From the NCBI RefSeq assembly GCF_014635245.1, contig NZ_BMCP01000001.1, positions 744,001 through 808,000 of the forward strand: a stretch of DNA of 64,000 nucleotides. The letters are read 5' to 3'. A program made the position numbers and the translations under genes. The notes under the pieces were generated by a model. That model saw nothing but the letters and a program-made list of their open reading frames with translations. It made no database searches and was not told the DNA's origin. Position 1 is the stretch's first letter. Each line of letters opens with the position of its first letter. Positions 7,547-14,258 of this stretch are shown one piece after another. The DNA comes from Agaricicola taiwanensis. Lineage in GTDB: Bacteria; Pseudomonadota; Alphaproteobacteria; Rhizobiales; Methylopilaceae.

Positions 7547-7774
7547 ATGACACCCGATGCCGCCTATGCGCTGAAACTGCTTCCCGAGGCCGATGAGGCC
7601 CTAATTCCGTCATCCAGGCTGCCCGCCTACCTAGGCGTAGCGGAGCAAACGCTTGCTCGCTGGCGTCACGAGGGGAAAGGGCCTGCCTTCATCAAGGTAG
7701 GTCGAGCCGTGCTTTATCAGACTGGACAGGTCCGTGAGTGGCTTCAAGCCAACAAGCAGGGCATAGCCTCTTGA
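7547..7774 (+). CDS. Excisionase/AlpA-type helix-turn-helix protein
   Basis: A 75-residue DNA-binding protein. LIPSSRLPAYLGVAEQTLAR is a MerR-like helix-turn-helix followed by WRHEGKGPAFIKVGRAVLY, the signature of the HTH_17 excisionase/AlpA group. Such proteins act as recombination directionality factors or activate element genes. The ATG at 7547 is ten bases after AGAGG (7532-7536); a TTG at 7538 is too close to it. The location between the integrase and the replication-like gene matches phage satellites and integrative elements. Confidence 0.8.
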   Translation: MTPDAAYALKLLPEADEALIPSSRLPAYLGVAEQTLARWRHEGKGPAFIKVGRAVLYQTGQVREWLQANKQGIAS

Positions 7775-7828
7775 ATATATATAGGGAACTAAGTCATTGA
7801 AAAAACTTATGTTTCTCGTCCAAAATCC

Positions 7829-7890
7829 ACCATACCTGATGGTTTTTGTGCCTTAAGGAGGGACGGAATCCCTCTTAGATGAGGGTTTTT
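7829..7890 (+). promoter_or_regulatory. Leader with alternative hairpins and T-runs before the winged-helix gene
   Basis: Three structures are visible. ACCAT (7829-7833) pairs with ATGGT (7839-7843), followed by T's to 7847. GAGGGA (7858-7863) pairs with TCCCTC (7869-7874). The same CCCTC can instead pair with GAGGG (7881-7885), which is followed directly by TTTTT (7886-7890). The last two are mutually exclusive and the second is terminator-like. The gene starts six bases later at 7896, so this could be a transcription attenuator. The stems are short, so this is inference. Confidence 0.45.
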
Positions 7891-7895
7891 GTTCC

Positions 7896-8462
7896 ATGCC
7901 TAGGCCAGAGCGGTCTGATCTCCGACCCATCTTTTACATGCGCGACACAGGCGAAGCGAAACGTCGGGCGCAAGAGGCAGTAAGAAACGACGGCCTGAAT
8001 GTTAGTGTTTACGATCCCAACAATCGGATGCCAGAGCATGTCCGAATGACCAGACAGCTTCTCGCTAAAATCGAAGAGGATGGAGCGACATTAGCAAATA
8101 ACTCAGCGCTACGAATTCTCATCGCATTGATACGTCGGTTCCAATTCGCAGTAGCGGAGCTGGATCATGCAGCGCCCGAACCGCCGGAGGGGAACAGTGC
8201 ATACAGGTTGCGAGTATGTGGGTGCCGCGCTGAGATTGGGCAAGAAGAACTTGCTCGCGAGCTAGGAATATCCTCAAACACTGTCGGACGCGCGATCAAA
8301 ACTCTTAAAGAGCTGGATTACATATATAATTGGGGCCACGGATGGTATGAAATAGATGCCGACTTTGCTTGGTGCGGACCCGAAAACATCCGCCAAGCTT
8401 ACACTATGACACAGGCTATGCATCCAAAACATCCAAATAGATTGGTTGTTAGCTTAAGTTGA
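7896..8462 (+). CDS. Winged-helix protein, possible replication initiator
   Basis: A 188-residue protein. The C-terminal half has a winged-helix unit: EIGQEELARELGISSNTVGR as helix-turn-helix, AIKTLKELDYIYNWG as recognition helix and wing, then GWYEIDADFAWCG. This order resembles small plasmid initiators such as RepL, but I cannot confirm the family. The upstream 120 bases are AT-rich and carry alternative hairpins, as seen in attenuated plasmid rep leaders. A role in element replication or copy control is inferred; an ordinary transcriptional regulator is the alternative. Confidence 0.6.
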   Translation: MPRPERSDLRPIFYMRDTGEAKRRAQEAVRNDGLNVSVYDPNNRMPEHVRMTRQLLAKIEEDGATLANNSALRILIALIRRFQFAVAELDHAAPEPPEGNSAYRLRVCGCRAEIGQEELARELGISSNTVGRAIKTLKELDYIYNWGHGWYEIDADFAWCGPENIRQAYTMTQAMHPKHPNRLVVSLS

Positions 8463-8468
8463 GATGGT

Positions 8469-9068
8469 TTACCAACCCATTTCCATATCAACGATGCGAG
8501 TGACGTAGCGATGCACGTCTCGCAGATAGGAATTAGCAGGCTCGACCGCGCTGAGACCGTTATTTTTCAGCACTGGCACCGAGCGGCGTAAAAACGCTTC
8601 CTCAGTGAAATACGCGTGCGGCGGAAATCCCAACCCAGCCGATATTGTTGCGTCAACGTATAAGCCGACTTGGTCGATGTAGACGCACAACGGTTCGGCC
8701 GTTCCGTTCTTGCGTCGGCAATCGCGAGACAATATTTCGAGTCCACTCATACCCTGATCTTTGAAGGTCTCAACCGCATTGATGACGGGTACCCGGTAGA
8801 ACTTTTGCAATTGGACAAACTCGCGGCAGCCTGCAGCGTGATTAATTGAGCGTTCTGTGCACCTCCGCTCGGTCGTAATGTCGTTTTCTAGCGCCCATCG
8901 AAACCCAGCATTTCGTTCATGCGCTAATTCCGCTATAGCGCGTTGGGCCGCTTCATCACCAGCTTTGCGCATGGCGTCCCGAACGATCCCGTTCACCAAA
9001 TCCGCGTGAGCCGATCCGGCCGTCAACGCCAGAAGCAGTGATGTTGCGAACAGACTGACACGAAACAT
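8469..9068 (-). CDS. Exported protein of unknown function
   Basis: A 199-residue protein with a clear signal peptide (MFRVSLFATSLLLALTAGSA, cleavage near AHA-D). The mature part has several cysteines (RRCTERSINHAAGCREF, RDCRRKNGTAEPLC) that could form disulfides, and no domain I recognise. The ATG at 9068 is chosen because GAGG sits six bases upstream; an earlier TTG at 9092 would overlap the preceding stop. It is the second gene of a pair with a lipoprotein, reading opposite to the integrase side. Both products should be in the envelope. Confidence 0.65.
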   Translation of the reverse strand: MFRVSLFATSLLLALTAGSAHADLVNGIVRDAMRKAGDEAAQRAIAELAHERNAGFRWALENDITTERRCTERSINHAAGCREFVQLQKFYRVPVINAVETFKDQGMSGLEILSRDCRRKNGTAEPLCVYIDQVGLYVDATISAGLGFPPHAYFTEEAFLRRSVPVLKNNGLSAVEPANSYLRDVHRYVTRIVDMEMGW

Positions 9069-9088
9069 CTGATACCTCGGCTTGAGCT

Positions 9089-9619
9089 TCAAAATGCAGC
9101 GCGGCGATAACGTTCAGGTTGCGTCAGCGTCCTGAAGGTTGCGGCTTGATCCTCCGCAGCACCCGCCAGCCTTTCGCTCGATGCGGCAATCGTATCGATG
9201 GCTTGCGAGTTCGCTTGCGCTTGCATGACCTGAGCGACTGCCCCCACTCGTTGAGCTCGACGGCGATGGAGCTCGCTAGTCAGACGCGATGTGACCTGTG
9301 CGAACTGCGCTTGTGCTTGCGTGCGGGTTAGCCGTCCTCGATCAACCTGTTCAGCGATGGCCATCCTTGCCGCTGTTTTCGCTCGAATGAGATCGGCATC
9401 GCCGCCGTAAGCAGCAATCGCCGCCTCGTCCGCGCTATTGGCGCACGTAGCACGTGCTCGTGCAGTGTCGAACCGCTGCGCATCACACACAGCCTGCTTT
9501 TGATCAGCTAGGGCGAACAGCTGACGTGTTTGCGTTCCGTCTGCGGTCGTTGTGCATCCACCGCCGATCAGCGATACAGCGAAGGCAGAAACAATCAGCT
9601 TCGAACGACGATGCAACAT
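9089..9619 (-). CDS. Putative lipoprotein with coiled-coil content
   Basis: A 176-residue protein with a basic start, a hydrophobic stretch and a lipobox SLIGGGC, after which the cysteine would be lipidated. The rest is Ala/Arg/Gln-rich helix (RLTRTQAQAQFAQVTSRL and similar) likely to form coiled coil. It lies upstream of the exported-protein gene with a 20-base gap. No family is recognised. The arrangement loosely recalls small envelope proteins of mobile elements such as entry-exclusion pairs, but there is no direct evidence. Confidence 0.6.
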   Translation of the reverse strand: MLHRRSKLIVSAFAVSLIGGGCTTTADGTQTRQLFALADQKQAVCDAQRFDTARARATCANSADEAAIAAYGGDADLIRAKTAARMAIAEQVDRGRLTRTQAQAQFAQVTSRLTSELHRRRAQRVGAVAQVMQAQANSQAIDTIAASSERLAGAAEDQAATFRTLTQPERYRRAAF

Positions 9620-9687
9620 AAGCGAACACCCCAACTTACATACTATAGTTGATAAACCGAGAAGCGCACTCCTGCAATCGGTAGCGC

Positions 9688-9900
9688 ATGGATATGCGCA
9701 AGCTCGTCGGTGACAACTTTGCTCGGATACGCCAAGCTCGGGGGCTTACACAGGAGCAAGTCGCCGAACTCTCGGGGTATAGTCAGCAATATATAAGCGA
9801 CTTGGAGCGGGGCAAGCGAAACCCAACAGTGATAACTCTTTTTGAGCTAGCGGCCGTTCTGAGCGTTAGTCATGTCGACCTAGTGAAAGAGCCCGATTAG
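9688..9900 (+). CDS. XRE-family repressor-like HTH protein
   Basis: A 70-residue protein that is almost entirely a Cro/CI-type helix-turn-helix: NFARIRQARGLTQEQVAELS, then GYSQQYISDLERGKRNPTV and LFELAAVLSV. It probably represses element genes. It is divergent from the lipoprotein gene and convergent with the three-gene operon. An 8-base palindrome ACTATAGT at 9642-9649 in the upstream gap could be its operator. Confidence 0.85.
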   Translation: MDMRKLVGDNFARIRQARGLTQEQVAELSGYSQQYISDLERGKRNPTVITLFELAAVLSVSHVDLVKEPD

Positions 9901-9924
9901 TAGATGTTGTTGCAGATATAGTTC

Positions 9925-10581
9925 TTAAGAATTGCCTGATCTGGCTAAATTTCGCTGACTTGGTGTTTTGTTATCCATGGGTTTCCAATATAAGCTCACA
10001 AGAATGTGGCGAACTGTAAATGGACGCTCCGTACCTTCATGTTTGTGTATCGATACAGTATCGTTATCGTTCTCAATTATACTAACATCTGACCTATTAG
10101 ACTTAAGATGTTTTAGCCATCGGCTAAACATCGATGCAGAATTTTTGCGATAACTAAATATTAGCATAGATCCTGTGTCTTGCCCTTCTAACCCTGTTGA
10201 ATATCTTGTATCAAGCTGCTCGTATCCTTTCAATATCCAATTGTAGTCTGTTCCTAGCTTTGATTCTCCTATCCATAAAAAACCAAAATAGCCGCGAATG
10301 ACTATATCACAGTGGCCTCCTATCTGTGTGTCATGTGTTGCATCCACTCCCTGAGCTTGCAACATCATGACGAGATCAATGGTAAGTTCATCTTCAGATC
10401 GTTTTTGCTTTAAATGCCTGTTTTCCACAAGAATTCGAGCGCATAAATCAATAGATTTATTCACAATCTTATTTTGTTCTTCAAACGATCTATTAAATAG
10501 GCGATCAAGTGACAGTGTGGCTGGCAAATCACCATTTGTCATAAGGCGAAGTTCTCTGAGGCTGTAGCGCTCTTCAGTCAT
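9925..10581 (-). CDS. PD-(D/E)XK nuclease-like protein, third gene of candidate defence operon
   Basis: A 218-residue protein. The middle shows the order expected of PD-(D/E)XK nucleases: a helix with Glu (SEDELTIDLVMML), then Asp in GGHCDIVIRG, then Glu-x-Lys in WIGESKLG, and a following helix with Gln (ILKGYEQLDTRYS). The catalytic triad would be the Asp, Glu and Lys. The start at 10581 overlaps the previous gene by eight bases, so the proteins are made together. The gene is clearly AT-rich (23 G/C in the 60 bases 9961-10020). The nuclease call rests on motif order by eye; I know no named family for it. Confidence 0.65.
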   Translation of the reverse strand: MTEERYSLRELRLMTNGDLPATLSLDRLFNRSFEEQNKIVNKSIDLCARILVENRHLKQKRSEDELTIDLVMMLQAQGVDATHDTQIGGHCDIVIRGYFGFLWIGESKLGTDYNWILKGYEQLDTRYSTGLEGQDTGSMLIFSYRKNSASMFSRWLKHLKSNRSDVSIIENDNDTVSIHKHEGTERPFTVRHILVSLYWKPMDNKTPSQRNLARSGNS

Positions 10582-10975
10582 TGGATTCAAGAAAGTTCGA
10601 AGATGGGACAAAGAACGGATATATTCTATCCTGATAGTCGTTGATCTCAGCTCCCGTATAGGGATGAATAAAAACGCCGGTCCTGCAAACCTCGGCAAAT
10701 TCTCGCGCGTCTAACTCGATTTCTTCCTCATCATTATCCGAATAGTGTGCGTGTATATCTAATGCCGCAATACGAGGGCTCGCGAGGATATTGATCGCAG
10801 CGAGCAACACTTGATTATTCACCTCGACCCCAACGGCATTTCCCAGCGTCTTGAACGTTAGGAGTTGAACGTGATTACGATGTTCGGAAACATACTCAAC
10901 GATCTTCAAAGAGGCATCGCGCGCCGGGCCCTTTTCCCAACGTTCAAGTGCGTCAGTGATCGTCTTGATGCTCAT
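10574..10975 (-). CDS. Unrecognised small protein, second gene of candidate defence operon
   Basis: A 133-residue acidic protein. ALERWEKGPARDASLKIVEY and NHVQLLTFKTLGNAVGVEVN suggest a helical, possibly winged-helix-like N-terminal part. A very acidic segment SDNDEEEIELD follows, then a conserved-looking C-terminus (VCRTGVFIHPYTGAEINDY). The ATG at 10975 overlaps the first gene's stop codon as ATGA; the longer upstream frame is only overlap. Sandwiched between an unknown large protein and a nuclease-like protein, it may be an adaptor or partner. No family is recognised. Confidence 0.6.
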   Translation of the reverse strand: MSIKTITDALERWEKGPARDASLKIVEYVSEHRNHVQLLTFKTLGNAVGVEVNNQVLLAAINILASPRIAALDIHAHYSDNDEEEIELDAREFAEVCRTGVFIHPYTGAEINDYQDRIYPFFVPSSNFLESND

Positions 10976-12051
10976 GGGTTTGGCTTTGCTGCCGTTGGTG
11001 AACCATAAAGATGACTGGCGATACGTGATCTTACGAAATTGTAATCGGAGTTTCCTAAGCACTTCCTTAGGTTAACCGATAGCATCGATGGCATGGCTGA
11101 TCCGGCAATGCGGACACTGCTATTTAAGCTCAATTCAGGTGTTGAGAACTGATCGTGACGTAATGGTAGCTTCCACATAATGCTGACGCGATAGGGTTCA
11201 ATCGGCGTTGGGAGGTTCGCCTTGCCACCGACATGATAGCTTTCCTTTCGCAAGCATGCGCCCTGACGCCGCATTTTTTCTTGTTTGACCGAGGCGGTAG
11301 AGGTTCCAAACCCAAGTTCGACAACAACGCCTTCTTTTTCATCGCCATACATTTTTTCGATCAGCGGAAACAAGTTGATAGGGTTGGAGAAAATGTTCTG
11401 GCCAACAAGCTTGTTAAAGGCCTCTGCTAGATCAATGTGTGCGTTTTCTGCTGCTTCGCCCAACATTCCGAGCGGTTGATCGACTCGCGCATCGGCAAGC
11501 TTGGACTTTCCGGGAATCCAAATGACATCAAACGCTTGAATGCGTTTTGTTTTCAGCCCAACAATCTCCTCATAGGACTGGAAAAGATCGGAGGCTGTCT
11601 CGGTAGGTAATTGATCAGGTCGAATGGGCTCACGGATTGTCTGCGTTCGGACCGAACAGAAAACGAATGCGGTGTCTTCTCCAACGGTTTCGATGGCTGT
11701 TAAGATCGGCTTGTTTGGCAGGCCTGCTAACTGATCTTCCGGCACAGATGCCGGATAGTGCTTCCTAAACTCGCTTTCTGGAATTGGTTCGAGGAATTGG
11801 CTCGACTGGCAGAGGGACCGCTCATCGTCGGAGATGTGGAAAAAGCGCACACTCTTTTCCCCGCAAAATATATGTTCTCGAAGCGCAGCTTCCAAGCTGC
11901 TGACCTGCTCATCTGTAAGATCATCACTTGCGATTTTTTGAACGGTTTTTTCCCAGCCCATGCCGCGATCAAGATCAAGCTGTCGAAGAATTTTCTGAGC
12001 AATTTGAAATGGCATTCGCGCCTGCATGCTTTTCGCAAGGTTTGCTTTCAT
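10972..12051 (-). CDS. Unrecognised 359-residue protein, first gene of candidate defence operon
   Basis: A 359-residue soluble protein with no signal peptide or membrane helix. I recognise no domain. Notable segments are QIAQKILRQLDLDRGMGWEK near the N-terminus, VEDTAFVF-like strands in the middle (GEDTAFVFCSVRTQTIREP), FDVIWIPGKSKLADARVDQ, and VVVELGFGTSTASVKQE. The ATG at 12051 has GGAG eight bases away. It heads a three-gene unit whose members overlap by 4 and 8 bases. Its size and position would suit a sensor or a large partner of the downstream nuclease-like protein; this is inference from operon structure. Confidence 0.6.
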   Translation of the reverse strand: MKANLAKSMQARMPFQIAQKILRQLDLDRGMGWEKTVQKIASDDLTDEQVSSLEAALREHIFCGEKSVRFFHISDDERSLCQSSQFLEPIPESEFRKHYPASVPEDQLAGLPNKPILTAIETVGEDTAFVFCSVRTQTIREPIRPDQLPTETASDLFQSYEEIVGLKTKRIQAFDVIWIPGKSKLADARVDQPLGMLGEAAENAHIDLAEAFNKLVGQNIFSNPINLFPLIEKMYGDEKEGVVVELGFGTSTASVKQEKMRRQGACLRKESYHVGGKANLPTPIEPYRVSIMWKLPLRHDQFSTPELSLNSSVRIAGSAMPSMLSVNLRKCLGNSDYNFVRSRIASHLYGSPTAAKPNP

Positions 12052-12132
12052 GCTACCAACTCCAGTGCATCCATCGAGCATCGTCAGCATACGATTGTCT
12101 GACCTGATCGAAGTCGGCTATAGCCAAAGAGA

Positions 12133-12161
12133 AAAGTTACACAGAAATTTGGTGCAACTTT
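12133..12161. promoter_or_regulatory. Imperfect inverted repeat in the divergent promoter region
   Basis: AAAGTTACAC (12133-12142) and GTGCAACTTT (12152-12161) are inverted 10-base arms with one mismatch and a 9-base centre. They lie between the divergent three-gene operon (start 12051) and the small exported-protein gene (start 12190), where an operator for either would be expected. Confidence 0.4.
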
Positions 12162-12189
12162 CGACAAAAAGCTTTGGAGGTGCTCGTGC

Positions 12190-12375
12190 TTGTCAAAAAT
12201 CGCTATTTTCGCCAGCGCTTTGGCAGCCAGTTCCAGCGTAGCGGCTGAAGCCTTATGTCCGAAGTACGGCTCATGTGTTTCATCGGCAGGTTTCGATTGC
12301 GTTGATGTTGATCGGAGCAGCCTAGTTACCCGTATCTGTTACAGCGAGCGGCATTCATATCTGATCGTCGGCTAA
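12190..12375 (+). CDS. Small exported KTSC-like protein, truncated
   Basis: A 61-residue product starting at TTG 12190, nine bases after GGAGG (12176-12180). Residues 1-20 form a signal peptide ending at VAAEA. The rest (CPKYGSC, then FDCVDVDRSSLVTRICY) resembles the start of small periplasmic KTSC-domain proteins of rhizobia, but the frame stops before the second half of that domain. It is either a truncated relic or a short functional variant. Similarity is from memory, so confidence is limited. Confidence 0.45.
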   Translation: MSKIAIFASALAASSSVAAEALCPKYGSCVSSAGFDCVDVDRSSLVTRICYSERHSYLIVG

Positions 12376-12970
12376 AAACGACGGACTATCACTAGTGTGC
12401 CGTCGATTCCGCCACCGCCGCCAATTCAATAAGCGGCTTTTATAACGCGCGTATCAAAAGCAACTCGAACGGCAGGTAGTTTGATTGCCGCGATCACTCG
12501 GTGCCGAAATTCGAATAAGGCCAAATGCGTCCGGCTCCATCTAAGCTCATTCGCTATCGACAGATGGTTGCACGCACTGAAAGTTGGGTTGTCAATCAGG
12601 TCGTGATGTGGGGTCTATGATGCTCAAGCTCCTAAGTGGTACTTTCGCCGGTACCGCACCGATTGCGCTCCCAAAGGCAGCACTCCGCGTCGATGCAAGT
12701 GGGGGACAATGAGCCTCACTTTGCTCCACGCACGCACTACGCACTCCGCCGTTTTGTTTTCTCCGGGGGGAGGCTCATCGATCTTTGCGCAGGTAGTAGG
12801 TGAACCGGCATCATCATGTGATCTGGTCACACGCTGGTCACACTAGCCGCATCCCATCGTCAGTCTTTCGTAAACGACAGCAGCCGATTGCTTTCGCTTC
12901 CACTGCGTTCTAGAATCGCGCAAGCGGTTGCGAAATGAGAGGTTTTTGCGGCTGCGGATGAGTTGGAAGT
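12376..12970. other. Element DNA without a recognisable gene
   Basis: This 595-base stretch between the small exported-protein gene and the intact tRNA-Arg holds no convincing coding frame on either strand. The only structure I can support is the CTGGTCACA pair at 12823-12842. The right part is presumably attachment-site DNA used by the integrase. Confidence 0.5.
12823..12842 (+). repeat. Paired CTGGTCACA repeats, right integrase arm-type site
   Basis: CTGGTCACA occurs at 12823-12831 and 12834-12842, matching the pair at 5883-5902 in sequence, orientation and 11-base period. In the excised circle the two pairs would flank the attachment core. Confidence 0.6.
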
Positions 12971-13047
12971 TGGCGCACCCGGCACGATTCGAACGTGCGA
13001 CCTTTGCCTTCGGAGGGCAACGCTCTATCCAGCTGAGCTACGGGTGC
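12971..13047 (-). tRNA. tRNA-Arg (anticodon CCG)
   Basis: Read on the minus strand, this folds as a complete 77-base tRNA: acceptor GCACCCG/CGGGTGC, D-arm GCTCAGCTGGATAGAGC, anticodon arm TTGCC/GGCAA with loop CTCCGAA (anticodon CCG, codon CGG), T-arm GCACG/CGTGC around TTCGAAT, discriminator G and encoded CCA. It is the intact member of three copies and keeps its native upstream flank to the right. The 3' end from 12998 leftward lies in element DNA, as expected if the island restored the tRNA on integration. Confidence 0.95.
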
Positions 13048-13063
13048 TTGCCTTAAGCAGTGC
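12999..13063. repeat. Right direct repeat (attR core)
   Basis: Sixty-five bases identical to 5759-5823, covering the 5' part of the tRNA-Arg gene and 16 bases upstream of it. Sequence diverges from 13064. Confidence 0.85.
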
Positions 13064-13213
13064 GGGCGGAACGTAGCGGATCGTTGCGATTTTCGCAACG
13101 CGGAATGCGCGGCTGGTCACCGGCTCCTGTGAACGGCTCAGCTTACCCCTTGTCCTGCATCTGGCCGTTGTTGTCAGCCCAGGCCCACACGGCCCCTCTT
13201 CAGACCCGGTTGA

Positions 13214-13264
13214 CATATGCCATATTTGAATGAGTTAATATAATAAATTCACATTCAGCATATG
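13214..13264. promoter_or_regulatory. Nested inverted repeats upstream of lysR
   Basis: Outer arms CATATGC (13214-13220) and GCATATG (13258-13264) enclose inner arms TGAATG (13227-13232) and CATTCA (13252-13257), around an AT-rich centre. It ends four bases before the LysR start. Large dyads in this position are typical LysR-family binding sites, so autoregulation and control of the downstream operon are likely. Confidence 0.55.
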
Positions 13265-13268
13265 CCCA

Positions 13269-14258
13269 ATGGAAACGCGTGATCTTCAGACATTCCTCGC
13301 AGTAGCGGCGAGCGGCAGCATCACCAAGGCTGCCGAGATGCTTGGCCGGCCGCAGCCCTCGGTGACGCGGACCATCCAGGAGTTGGAGCAGGAATTGGGT
13401 TTTCATCTGCTGCACCGGGTCGGGCGGCGGGTGCAGCTTTCGGAGGAGGGGGTCGCCTTCGAGCAGGAGGCGCGACGGTTGCTGATGTCCTTCACCGAAC
13501 TTGCGGCGCGGGCGAAAGCCATTGCCGCCGGCAAAGGGCGCATCCTGCAGATTGCCGCGACCTCCGCCATCGGAACGGGGCTCCTGCCGCATGCCCTGGC
13601 CCGGCTGGATGAGGGCCAGCTTCCGCAGGAAACCCATGTCGGTCAGTTCCAGCCCTCCGTGGTGGCGCAGGAGGTGCGGGCAGGGCGCGCGGAGGTGGGC
13701 TTCTCCAGCCTGCCGCTTGACACGCCCGGCCTTCAGGTGCTGCGCCTTTATTCCGTGCCCGATGTGGTGGCGCTGCAGGCCGATGATCCCTTGGTGAAGC
13801 TCGACGTCGTGCCGCTAACGGCCTTTGCCGGCCGGCGCATCGTCACCATGCTGGATCCGATGCGCTTTCAGCGTCACATCGCGGAGGCGCTCGCGGCACG
13901 CGGTGTCGAGACTGGACCGGTGATCCGCACAAATGTGTCCTATGCCGCGCTCCAGATGGTGCGCGAAATGGCCGTGCCTGCCGTCATCGACCCGGTCACC
14001 GCCTATGGCCTCAGCCTTCCGGGCGTGGTGATCCGCCCGATCGATGGCGCGGCGCCCTTCCGATGGGGTGTGATCGCGCCGCAGGGACGGCCCGTCCGGC
14101 CCCTCGCCATGGCGCTGATCGACGCCGTCGAGGCCGCGGCGCGAGAAAAGATTCCCGGACTTGAGGTGCTGGATCCGGCTCTCGCCGGAACTTTGATCGT
14201 GGGCAAGTCAGTTCCAGTCGCAGCGGATGATCATGTGAAGGACGGACTTCCGGCATGA
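13269..14258 (+). CDS. LysR-family transcriptional regulator
   Basis: A 329-residue regulator. Residues 1-60 form the winged helix (LQTFLAVAASGSITKAAEML, then RPQPSVTRTIQELEQELGF), followed by the LysR effector-binding domain. Unlike most LysR genes it reads in the same direction as the genes it probably controls and overlaps the next start by four bases, so it is the first gene of the catabolic operon ending at 19797. The inducer would be the compound handled by the monooxygenase and transporter, which is unknown. Confidence 0.92.
   Translation: METRDLQTFLAVAASGSITKAAEMLGRPQPSVTRTIQELEQELGFHLLHRVGRRVQLSEEGVAFEQEARRLLMSFTELAARAKAIAAGKGRILQIAATSAIGTGLLPHALARLDEGQLPQETHVGQFQPSVVAQEVRAGRAEVGFSSLPLDTPGLQVLRLYSVPDVVALQADDPLVKLDVVPLTAFAGRRIVTMLDPMRFQRHIAEALAARGVETGPVIRTNVSYAALQMVREMAVPAVIDPVTAYGLSLPGVVIRPIDGAAPFRWGVIAPQGRPVRPLAMALIDAVEAAAREKIPGLEVLDPALAGTLIVGKSVPVAADDHVKDGLPA

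Larger units (their letters stand above)
5759..13063. mobile_element. Island B: 7.2-kb integrative element at tRNA-Arg
   Basis: The segment is bounded by 65-base identical direct repeats (5759-5823 and 12999-13063) inside and upstream of tRNA-Arg copies; the repeat unit is 7,240 bases. It encodes a tyrosine integrase just inside the left end, an excisionase-like protein, a winged-helix replication-like protein, two exported proteins, an XRE regulator, a three-gene operon with a nuclease-like protein, and a short exported peptide. I found no capsid, terminase or conjugation genes. Parts are AT-rich against the host. The right tRNA keeps its native 5' flank, and the element supplies the 3' end, as is usual for tRNA-targeted integration. 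Confidence 0.85.

Noticed and set aside
5657-13063. CRISPR array or retron-type RNA in the island
   Set aside because: No repeat-spacer series was found. The only repeats are the attachment repeats, two CTGGTCACA pairs and short dyads, and no reverse transcriptase gene is present.
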